Part shown: piece by piece, positions 1 through 5,867 of the stretch
Numbering within the stretch: position 1 is the first letter of the stretch
Layout of the letters: every line of letters begins with the position of its first letter
Assembly: GCA_947623215.1 (NCBI GenBank)
Contig: CANQGN010000047.1
Coordinates: 1 to 9,763, forward strand
Reading direction: 5' to 3'
DNA from: an uncultured Clostridia bacterium
Lineage (GTDB): Bacteria; Bacillota; Clostridia; Oscillospirales; Acutalibacteraceae
Length of the DNA stretch: 9,763 nt
Translations under genes and position numbers: made by a program
The notes under the pieces: generated by a model
The model's input: the letters and a program-made list of their open reading frames with translations, nothing else
The model's database searches: none
Told to the model about the DNA's origin: nothing

Positions 1-507
1 ATGAACAATTACGAGCCCAAAATGGTGGTGGGCACCACCTACCGCAAGCTGGCCGACCAGACGGATACCGGCAACGCCTGGGGCGACTGGGACCCCAAGC
101 AGTTTACGGTAGAAGATTCTGCCTTTGGCTTTGTGGTGATGAAAAACGGCGCTACCGTTTCGCTGGAATCCAGCTGGGCGCTCAATCTAATAGACGCGGT
201 AGAGGCCCGCACCACCCTGTGCGGCACCAAGGCGGGGCTGGATATGATGGACGGCGTGCGGGTAAACGGCGTAAAGCACGGCCGCCAGTACATAGAAAAA
301 CCCAACCTTACCGCCGGCGGCGTTGCTTTTTACGACGGCGCAGGCGGCGGTGCACCGGAGGATATTGAAGCCCGCCTGTTTGTAGAGGCCGTGCTAACCG
401 GCAGCGAACCCTCTACCTTGCCCCGGCAGGCGGCCTGCGTTACCCGCATATTAGAGGCCATTTACCAGTCGGCCAAAACCGGCCAACCGGTGTATTTTGA
501 AGACTGA
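1..507 (+). CDS. Gfo/Idh/MocA-family oxidoreductase, C-terminal part (5' cut by window edge)
   Basis: The 168 visible residues are the C-terminal substrate-binding and dimerisation half of a Gfo/Idh/MocA NAD(P)-dependent dehydrogenase. Seen: a GTTYRKL segment, then FTVEDSAFGFV and the NGATVSLESSWA block typical of the family's beta-sheet domain, and a terminal helix ending in AKTGQPVYF. Full-length relatives run about 350-390 residues and begin with a Rossmann fold carrying GxGxxG and EKP motifs. None of that is visible, so the ATG at position 1 is almost certainly an internal methionine and about 200 residues lie upstream. The gene stops at TGA 505-507, only 21 nt before an epimerase gene on the same strand, so it belongs to the sugar operon. 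Such enzymes oxidise a sugar or cyclitol hydroxyl to a ketone, or run the reverse; the substrate is not determinable. Family call firm, specificity unknown. Confidence 0.88.
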   Translation: MNNYEPKMVVGTTYRKLADQTDTGNAWGDWDPKQFTVEDSAFGFVVMKNGATVSLESSWALNLIDAVEARTTLCGTKAGLDMMDGVRVNGVKHGRQYIEKPNLTAGGVAFYDGAGGGAPEDIEARLFVEAVLTGSEPSTLPRQAACVTRILEAIYQSAKTGQPVYFED

Positions 508-528
508 CAAAGAGGGGGCTGAAAGAAG

Positions 529-1311
529 ATGAAACTGGGTATCATTACTGCCCCCACCCCGGCGGGCCTTCGCCGGGTGGCGGAGCTGGGGCTGGAGGCC
601 GCCGAATTTGACTTAAACGTAGGGGCGGATTTAGCGGCGGTTTGGCAAGATAGAGCGGCGCTGCGGCAGGCCGCGGCCGAAACCGGCGTTGCCGTTGGGG
701 CCATTGGCCGCTGGGGGCCCGACCGGGTGAGCGAAGCCGGGGTAATAGAAGAAGAGCTGCAACGGGAGCAGCAGCTGCTGGCGCTCTGCGGGGAACTCTC
801 TTGCCCCGTGTACATTACCGGCTGCAACCGGGTAGAGGGTCTGTCGCTCTATGACAACGCCACCCTGGCAATCGACTATCTCTCGCGGCTTATTACGGCC
901 GCGCGGCCGCTGGGGGTGAAGGTGTGCACCTACAACTGCCACTGGAACACCTTTTTAGACTGCGACCCGGGGTGGAGCATTGTGCACGGCCATTTAAAGG
1001 AGCTGGGCATTAAATTTGACCCCTCCCACAGTCTGGCCGGCGGGCGGGATTATTTGGCAGAAATGCGCCAGTGGGGCCACCGCTTTGCCCATATTCACCT
1101 AAAAGGTTCGCTTTACTGCGGCGGCGAGCATGTAGACGACCCCCCGGCGGGGCTGGACGGTACCGACTGGTCGGCCTTTATGGCCATGCTCTACTACCTC
1201 CATTACGACGGTATGCTCGCCATCGAGCCGCATTCCCCCACCTGGCAGGGGAACCTTGGTGAGGCGGGGCTGCAATATACCATAGAAACGTTTCGCAAAA
1301 TGGTGTTTTAG
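529..1311 (+). CDS. Sugar phosphate isomerase/epimerase-like TIM-barrel protein (260 aa)
   Basis: This is an AP-endonuclease-2-type TIM barrel of the xylose isomerase-like superfamily, of usual length and predicted cytoplasmic. Seen: beta1 MKLGIIT; YNCHWN at residues 135-140; FDPSHS with Asp164 and His167; AHIHLKG with His188 and His190; GTDW near 211-214; and AIEPH with Glu233. In D-tagatose 3-epimerase-type relatives four residues (Glu, Asp, His, Glu) bind a catalytic divalent metal. The last three have clear counterparts here, but the first Glu position falls in YNCHWN, apparently Asn136. The start is supported by a GAGGGGG ribosome site at 512-518, 10 nt upstream. It sits between a dehydrogenase and a second barrel epimerase, so a role in isomerising or epimerising a keto-sugar made by the dehydrogenase is likely. 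A lyase or hydrolase activity on the same scaffold is possible. Fold confident, reaction unknown. Confidence 0.85.
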   Translation: MKLGIITAPTPAGLRRVAELGLEAAEFDLNVGADLAAVWQDRAALRQAAAETGVAVGAIGRWGPDRVSEAGVIEEELQREQQLLALCGELSCPVYITGCNRVEGLSLYDNATLAIDYLSRLITAARPLGVKVCTYNCHWNTFLDCDPGWSIVHGHLKELGIKFDPSHSLAGGRDYLAEMRQWGHRFAHIHLKGSLYCGGEHVDDPPAGLDGTDWSAFMAMLYYLHYDGMLAIEPHSPTWQGNLGEAGLQYTIETFRKMVF

Positions 1312-1333
1312 CTGAAAGAAAGAGGGGTTTTGT

Positions 1334-2299
1334 ATGAAATTAGGCGTTTTAACCGTACCGCTGGATTCTTTGCCCTTAAAAGAGGCGCTGGCTATCATTC
1401 GCGACATGGGGGCAGAGGCCTGCGAAATCGGCTGCGGGGGCTTCCCCGGCAAGGGGCACTGCAACCCCGACCGGCTGCTGGCCGACCCGGCGGCGCTGGC
1501 GGCGTTTCAGCAAACGGTGGCCGACTCCGGGCTTGTGATTTCTGCCCTTTCCTGCCACGGCAACCCCATTCACCCCAACAAAGAAAAGGCGGCGGCCTAC
1601 GACCACGACCTGCGGCAGGCGGTGCTGCTGGCAGAGAAAATCGGCGTGCACCAAATTAACACCTTCTCCGGCTGCCCGGGCGACTGCGAGGGTTCCCGCT
1701 ACCCCAACTGGGTGGTTTGCCCCTGGCCGGACGATTTTTTGGAAATTTTGGATTACCAGTGGAATCAGGTGCTCATCCCCTACTGGAAGGCATTTGTCCC
1801 CTTTGCGGAGGCCCACGGGGTGAACAAAATTGCCTTTGAACCCCACCCCGGCTTTTGCGTGTACAACCCCGAAACGGTGTTAAAGCTGCGGGCGGCGGTG
1901 GGGCCGCAGCTGGGGGCGAATTTGGACCCCAGCCACCTGCTCTGGCAGGGCATTGACCCCGTGGCGGCTATTCGGGCGCTGGGCGAGGCGATTTTCCATT
2001 TTCACGCCAAAGATACCCGCATAGACCCCTACAACACGGCGGTCAACGGCGTGCTGGACACGAAACCCTATGCAGATGAGGCGGGGCGCTCCTGGATTTT
2101 CCGCACCGTGGGCTACGGCAGCGATACCGCCAAGTGGAAAGACATTCTCTCTGCCCTGCGGCTGGTGGGGTACGACGGCGCTATCAGTATTGAGCATGAA
2201 GATTCGCTCATGAGCGGCCGCGAGGGGCTGGCCAAGGCCTGCGCCTTTTTGAAAGATATGATTATTCGCGAGCCCCGGGGCGAAATGTTCTGGGCTTAA
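1334..2299 (+). CDS. Sugar phosphate isomerase/epimerase family protein (321 aa)
   Basis: A second, longer TIM-barrel sugar isomerase/epimerase, clearly not a recent copy of its neighbour. Seen: beta1 MKLGVLTVPL, ALSCHGNPIHP at 71-81, NTFSGCPGD at 109-117, CPWPDDF at 129-135, FEPHPGF with Glu169, LDPSH with Asp198 and His201, FHFHAKD with His222 and His224, and SIEHEDS with Glu287/Glu289. This gives a complete Glu-Asp-His-Glu metal site. The NTFSGCPGD, HFHAKD and IEHED blocks mark a subgroup found in carbohydrate-utilisation operons and usually annotated only as sugar phosphate isomerase/epimerase. Distant relatives act in inositol breakdown and in cleavage of 3-keto-glycosides, so either is possible. 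The start has GAGGGG at 1322-1327, 6 nt upstream; it lies 22 nt after the previous stop and 15 nt before the next gene, consistent with one operon. Confidence 0.9.
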   Translation: MKLGVLTVPLDSLPLKEALAIIRDMGAEACEIGCGGFPGKGHCNPDRLLADPAALAAFQQTVADSGLVISALSCHGNPIHPNKEKAAAYDHDLRQAVLLAEKIGVHQINTFSGCPGDCEGSRYPNWVVCPWPDDFLEILDYQWNQVLIPYWKAFVPFAEAHGVNKIAFEPHPGFCVYNPETVLKLRAAVGPQLGANLDPSHLLWQGIDPVAAIRALGEAIFHFHAKDTRIDPYNTAVNGVLDTKPYADEAGRSWIFRTVGYGSDTAKWKDILSALRLVGYDGAISIEHEDSLMSGREGLAKACAFLKDMIIREPRGEMFWA

Positions 2300-2314
2300 A
2301 AAGGGGGGAGAATC

Positions 2315-3376
2315 ATGCAAAAACAATGCGCGATTATCGGCTTTGGCGGCATGGGCGAATGGCACAGCGAGCATTTGGCCGCGAACCTGTCCGACCGGCT
2401 GCATCTCAAAGGCATTTGGGACATTCGCCCCGAGCGGCGGCAATACGCCAACCAAAAGGGGCTATTTGCCTACGGCAGTTTAGAAGAATTGCTGGCCGAC
2501 CCGGCGGTAGAGCTGGTCACCATTGCCACGCCCAACGATTTTCACAAGCCCCTGGCAGAGGCCTGCCTGCGGGCGGGCAAGCACGTGGTGTGCGAAAAAC
2601 CGGTGACCTTAAACGCCGGGCAGCTGCAAAGCGTTATGGCGACTGCCAAAGAGTGCGGCCGGGTGTTTACCGTGCACCAAAACCGCCGGTGGGATAAGGA
2701 CTTTTGCACGGTCAAAGAAGTGCTGGCCCAAAACACGCTGGGCGAACCCTATTTTATAGAAAGCCGGGTGCTGGGTTCTCGCCGGGTGCTCAACGGCTGG
2801 CGGGGGGTGAAGGCCGAGGGGGGCGGTATGCTGCTGGACTGGGGCGTGCACCTGCTCGACCAGCTGCTGTGGCTGGTTGACAGCCCGGTGGTAGAAGTGG
2901 GCGCCCACCTGTTTGCCCTTATGCCGGGGGTAGAGGTAGACGACAACATGAAGGTCTTTTTGCGGTTTGCAAACGGCCTTTCGGCGCTGGTAGAGGTAGC
3001 CACCAACTGCTTTGTGCTGCAGCCCCGCTGGCACGTCTCTTGCCGGGAGGGCAGTTTCAAAATCGACGACTGGGACTGTCACGGTCGCATGATTCGCTTA
3101 GCAGAGGAAAACGAGCTCGCCTGGGACGAGGTGATTACCTACACCGCCGCCGGCCCCACCCGCACCATGGCCCCCCGCCCGCGCGAGACGGTGGAAGAGC
3201 TGCCCCTGCCGCAGGTAGCCCCCGACCTTGCCGACTATTACCGCAACGTATGCGACGCCATAGACGGCAAGGCAGAGCTGATAGTAAAACCGGAGGAAGC
3301 CCTGCGGGTAATGCAGGTGGTAGACGCCGCTTTTGCGGCAAACGAGCGCGGCCAAAGCGTAAGTTGCCGGATATAA
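2315..3376 (+). CDS. Gfo/Idh/MocA-family NAD(P)-dependent oxidoreductase (353 aa)
   Basis: A complete sugar or cyclitol dehydrogenase of normal length. Seen: an N-terminal Rossmann fold with GFGGMG at 9-14, acidic Asp36 in IWDIRPE after beta2, ATPNDFH at 71-77, and the EKP signature at 94-96. HQNRRWD follows at 121-127. The second domain carries DWGVHLLD at 175-182, where the His (179) matches the catalytic histidine of the family. The HQNRRWD block resembles enzymes of the scyllo-inositol dehydrogenase (IolW/YdgJ) branch, but I would not assign that substrate. AAGGGGGG at 2301-2308 places a good ribosome site 6 nt before the ATG. It is the last gene of the operon, followed by a hairpin. Having a second dehydrogenase besides the one at the left edge suggests an oxidise-then-reduce scheme around the two epimerases, which is inference. 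Confidence 0.93.
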   Translation: MQKQCAIIGFGGMGEWHSEHLAANLSDRLHLKGIWDIRPERRQYANQKGLFAYGSLEELLADPAVELVTIATPNDFHKPLAEACLRAGKHVVCEKPVTLNAGQLQSVMATAKECGRVFTVHQNRRWDKDFCTVKEVLAQNTLGEPYFIESRVLGSRRVLNGWRGVKAEGGGMLLDWGVHLLDQLLWLVDSPVVEVGAHLFALMPGVEVDDNMKVFLRFANGLSALVEVATNCFVLQPRWHVSCREGSFKIDDWDCHGRMIRLAEENELAWDEVITYTAAGPTRTMAPRPRETVEELPLPQVAPDLADYYRNVCDAIDGKAELIVKPEEALRVMQVVDAAFAANERGQSVSCRI

Positions 3377-3395
3377 CCAGATAAACAATAGCAAA

Positions 3396-3427
3396 AAAGG
3401 GCCCGCACCGTTTGGCGCGGGCCCTTT
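3396..3427. terminator. Rho-independent terminator of the sugar operon, probably bidirectional
   Basis: An 11-bp perfect stem (AAAGGGCCCGC at 3396-3406 pairing with 3417-3427) closes a 10-nt loop, 19 nt after the last plus-strand stop. On the plus strand the only T run is the TTT inside the right arm, so termination there would be modest. On the minus strand the same stem is followed by a TTTTTT run (A's at 3393-3398), making it a good backup terminator for transcription coming from gap. Confidence 0.8.
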
Positions 3428-3460
3428 GCTGTGGCACATTCAAATGCAAAAGCGAAAAAC

Positions 3461-3497
3461 AAAAAACCGGGGGCGCCGCAAAACGCGGCGACCCCGG
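3461..3497 (-). terminator. Rho-independent terminator of gap
   Basis: Read on the minus strand, this is a GC-rich stem of 12 base pairs with one internal mismatch (3467-3479 with 3485-3497), a 5-nt loop, and then a U-rich tail (TTTTTTGTTTTT in the complement of 3455-3466). It starts 29 nt beyond the gap stop codon. The geometry is textbook intrinsic termination. Confidence 0.9.
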
Positions 3498-3526
3498 CGA
3501 GAAAGCAGGTAAAGCAGAAGCGGCGA

Positions 3527-4555
3527 TTAGGCCAGCTCGGCAAAATACTTAATGGTGCGTACCATTTGGCTGGTGTAGGAGTTTTCGTTGTCATACCAGG
3601 AAACTACCTGTACCTGATAGGTATCGTCGTCCATTTTGCTTACCATGGTTTGGGTCGCGTCAAACAGCGAGCCGTATTTCATGCCGATAACGTCGGACGA
3701 AACAATTTCTTCCTCGTTATAGCCGAAGGATTCGCTGGCGGCGGCCTTCATGGCGGCGTTAATTCCCTCTTTGGTTACGTCTTTGCCCTTTACCACCGCA
3801 ACCAGAATGGTGGTAGAGCCGGTGGGAACCGGTACCCGCTGGGCGGAACCGATGAGCTTGCCGTTAAGCTCCGGAATTACCAGACCAATGGCCTTGGCCG
3901 CGCCGGTAGAGTTGGGCACAATGTTTACCGCACCCGCGCGGGCACGCCGCAGGTCGCCTTTGCGCTGCGGGCCGTCCAGAATCATCTGGTCGCCGGTGTA
4001 GGCGTGTACGGTGGTCATAATGCCGCTTTGAATGGGGGCGTAGTCGTTGAGCGCTTTGGCCATGGGGGCCAGGCAGTTGGTGGTGCAGGAAGCGGCGGAA
4101 ATCACTTTGTCGTCGCTCGTTAAGGTCTTCTCATTTACGCTGTACACAATGGTGGGCAGGTCGTTGCCGGCGGGGGCAGAGATAACCACCTTTTTGGCGC
4201 CGGCGTTTAAGTGGGCCGAGGCCTTTTCTTTAGAGGTGTAAAAACCGGTGCACTCCAGCACTACGTCAACGTCCAGCGCGCCCCAGGGGCATTCGTTGGC
4301 GTCTTTTACGGCGTAAATTTTAATCTCTTTGCCGTCTACAATAATGGAGTCGTCGGTCGATTCCACCGTGTGTTTGCCTTCGCCCAAACGCCCGATGAAG
4401 GAGCCCTGCGCGGTGTCGTACTTGAGCAGATGCGCCAGCATTTTGGGGCTGGTCAGGTCGTTAATGGCGACCACCTCGTACCCGTCCGCCTCAAACATCT
4501 GGCGAAACGCCAGACGGCCGATACGGCCGAAGCCGTTAATCGCTACTTTTACCAT
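3527..4555 (-). CDS. gap: Type I glyceraldehyde-3-phosphate dehydrogenase
   Basis: This glycolytic enzyme converts glyceraldehyde 3-phosphate, NAD+ and phosphate to 1,3-bisphosphoglycerate in the cytoplasm. Seen: NAD-binding start KVAINGFGRIGR at 3-14; IND with Asp33, typical of NAD+-preferring enzymes; catalytic Cys157 in SAASCTTNCLAP; His184 in TTVHAYTGDQ; NIVPNSTGAAKAIG at 211-224; and the C-terminal WYDNENSYTSQM. The 342 residues fit phosphorylating bacterial GAPDHs. SAASC replaces the more common SNASC, a variant I take as natural. The start is fixed by an AGGAGG site (complement of 4564-4569). It has its own promoter and terminator, so it looks monocistronic. No pgk, tpi or cggR lies next to it here, unlike many Bacillota. 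Function is secure. Confidence 0.98.
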   Translation of the reverse strand: MVKVAINGFGRIGRLAFRQMFEADGYEVVAINDLTSPKMLAHLLKYDTAQGSFIGRLGEGKHTVESTDDSIIVDGKEIKIYAVKDANECPWGALDVDVVLECTGFYTSKEKASAHLNAGAKKVVISAPAGNDLPTIVYSVNEKTLTSDDKVISAASCTTNCLAPMAKALNDYAPIQSGIMTTVHAYTGDQMILDGPQRKGDLRRARAGAVNIVPNSTGAAKAIGLVIPELNGKLIGSAQRVPVPTGSTTILVAVVKGKDVTKEGINAAMKAAASESFGYNEEEIVSSDVIGMKYGSLFDATQTMVSKMDDDTYQVQVVSWYDNENSYTSQMVRTIKYFAELA

Positions 4556-4587
4556 GGAAAATTCCTCCTGTAAATAATTTCGACTTT

Positions 4588-4616
4588 ATTGTAATCCCAA
4601 ACCGGGAAAAAAGCAA
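4588..4616 (-). promoter_or_regulatory. Sigma-A-type promoter of gap
   Basis: On the minus strand, TTGCTT (complement of 4611-4616) and TACAAT (complement of 4588-4593) are separated by exactly 17 nt. The -10 matches the consensus at 5 of 6 positions; the -35 matches only the leading TTG. It lies about 33 nt upstream of the gap start, giving a short leader that includes the AGGAGG site. Confidence 0.7.
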
Positions 4617-4623
4617 GTAGAAG

Positions 4624-4649
4624 CTGAAAAATTCCCGAAATTTTTTCAG
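4624..4649. repeat. 26-bp AT-rich palindrome just upstream of the gap -35 box
   Basis: Outer arms CTGAAAAA (4624-4631) and TTTTTCAG (4642-4649) are perfect inverted repeats, and the centre pairs further if one mismatch and wobble pairs are allowed. It begins 7 nt upstream of the gap -35 box, a plausible place for an activator or repressor site. As RNA on the minus strand it could also help end the lipoprotein transcript. The role is inference. Confidence 0.5.
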
Positions 4650-4700
4650 TAACGTTCGGAAAAGCGGTTTCGCTTGCCTTACGGCAGGAGCAAACGTTAC
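4649..4700. repeat. 52-nt inverted repeat able to form a three-way junction
   Basis: GTAACGTT (4649-4656) and AACGTTAC (4693-4700) are perfect 8-bp inverted repeats. Between them sit two small hairpins: AGCG/CGCT around a 4-nt loop (4663-4674) and TGCC/GGCA around TTAC (4675-4686). On the minus strand the second loop reads GTAA, a GNRA tetraloop. The element includes the stop codon of the lipoprotein gene, so on that transcript it would be a 3'-end structure. No long U tract follows directly. Confidence 0.5.
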
Positions 4701-5230
4701 GGCGCAACAACGAACGTGGCGGTTTGCTCTACGCCGTTGCCGTCGTACTGATTGACGGTAATTTTGAAGGTTCCCGCATGGTCAACGCCAATGCACGCCT
4801 GTGCGTTGCAGGTCGCCCCAACCGGCGTTTCCTGCGGATTTTTGGCTACGTCGCCGGGGTAGCTGTAACCCATGGTACCGGCGCTGTCAACGATTGCGTC
4901 ATCCATGCCGAAAAACAGCCCGTCCATGACGCCGGATGGATCTTGATAGCCGATGTTGGTGTAGGTGTAATTTACCATATAAACGGCGGCAGGGTTGGTT
5001 TCGGCAAATTCATTGCGTTCGTCGGTGAGCGAAACGGCAGTAACGGTAAGAGACCACTGACCGTCAACCGTCCATGTTTCACCAATGGCAAATTCGGCTT
5101 TTTGTTCGGCGGGCTTTTCAGAAGAATTGCCCGCAGTGGCGGAGTTGGCGTCAGACGGGGCGTTTGACGAACACCCGACGGCAGAGAATACAAGCAAAAG
5201 AACAAGAAAGGCTATAGAGAGCTTTTTCAT
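4697..5230 (-). CDS. Small secreted lipoprotein with Ig-like (DUF4352-like) domain
   Basis: A 177-residue predicted lipoprotein on the outer face of the membrane. Seen: a lysine-charged start (MKKLSIAFL), a hydrophobic stretch to about residue 18, and a lipobox ending VGC with Cys20 as the lipidated residue. A low-complexity Ser/Asn/Ala/Glu linker spans about 21-48, followed by a beta-rich domain beginning FAIGETWTVDG. The domain pattern (IGETWTVDG, then LTVTAV, then YMVNYTYTN) resembles DUF4352-type extracellular beta-sandwich domains common in Clostridia; I propose this from memory of the pattern, not a search. Two cysteines near residues 141-145 (CNAQAC) could form a disulfide. AAGGAG (complement of 5240-5245), 9 nt upstream, supports the start. 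It lies 80 nt after the SGNH gene; I see no convincing promoter between them. Function unknown. Confidence 0.82.
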   Translation of the reverse strand: MKKLSIAFLVLLLVFSAVGCSSNAPSDANSATAGNSSEKPAEQKAEFAIGETWTVDGQWSLTVTAVSLTDERNEFAETNPAAVYMVNYTYTNIGYQDPSGVMDGLFFGMDDAIVDSAGTMGYSYPGDVAKNPQETPVGATCNAQACIGVDHAGTFKITVNQYDGNGVEQTATFVVAP

Positions 5231-5310
5231 TTCGGTTTGCTCCTTGTTTTATCAGTTCGTTTCAACGTTCGGCCGTCGCTTTTTGGCGCTCGGCGGTTTT
5301 TCTTGCCGCC

Positions 5311-5859
5311 TTACACCGCCAGCGGGGCCAGGCGGCCCACTACGGCGTCGCCCACCCGGCGAATGCCCAGCCGGTTTAAGTGAATTTTGTCATCATTCAG
5401 CAGCTCCCATTCGCGGCCGGTTACCAGCGCGTGCAGGTCGTTTACCGGAATGTTCAGCCGCTCCATCAGCTCCGTTGCCGCCGCGTTGTAGCGTTCAATT
5501 TCGGCATTGTCCCACTCCGCATTGTCCGGCCGAAGGGGGGTAGAGGTGGCAAAGAGCACCCGCGCGCCGGTGGCGGTCAGCAGCCGGGCCAAGCGGGTTA
5601 GGTCCGCCAGATACTCCGGCAGGGGGGTTAGGGGGGCCGCGCCGTCAAAATGGTGCAGGTCCCACAGGCCGTTGTTCCAGTGAATCACGTCCGGCGCGCC
5701 GTAAGTGGTAAGGTAGCCCGGCAGCTCGTGCAGGGTGTATTTGGCAAAGCGGCCGTTGTCTTCGGGGGACAGAACCTCCGCCGCGTCCGAAAGCCGCCGG
5801 TAGACGTAGGGCGCGTAGTTCAGGCGAATGGAATCGCCCAGCAGCAGGAGCTTTTTCAT
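5311..5859 (-). CDS. Intracellular SGNH/GDSL-family hydrolase (182 aa)
   Basis: A compact SGNH-fold esterase-type protein. Seen: block I LLLLGDSIRLNY with nucleophile Ser10 at the very N-terminus; block II with Asn35-Gly36 in DNGRF; block III HWNNGLWDLHHF at 60-71 with Asn62/63; and block V DDKIHLNRLG with Asp157 and His160 completing the catalytic triad. The length is minimal for the fold. There is no signal peptide, so it should act in the cytoplasm, perhaps removing acetyl or other acyl groups from a sugar or small molecule; substrate unknown. The ribosome site AGGAGG is encoded within the last codons of the upstream membrane-protein gene, 13 nt from the ATG, and only 8 nt separate the genes. 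The two are therefore very likely cotranscribed and possibly translationally coupled. Confidence 0.9.
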   Translation of the reverse strand: MKKLLLLGDSIRLNYAPYVYRRLSDAAEVLSPEDNGRFAKYTLHELPGYLTTYGAPDVIHWNNGLWDLHHFDGAAPLTPLPEYLADLTRLARLLTATGARVLFATSTPLRPDNAEWDNAEIERYNAAATELMERLNIPVNDLHALVTGREWELLNDDKIHLNRLGIRRVGDAVVGRLAPLAV

Positions 5860-5867
5860 GGTGGGCG

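Noticed and set aside
3431..4123. A 230-codon plus-strand open frame antisense to gap
   Set aside because: It is rich in Gly/Arg/Val/His, starts inside the terminator region, lacks a convincing ribosome site, and lies opposite an unmistakable gap gene. GC-rich antisense frames stay open by composition.
5292..5310. GGCGG/CCGCC hairpin after the SGNH stop as a terminator
   Set aside because: The stem is only 5 bp and, read on the minus strand, is followed by GAGCGCC and not a T run.
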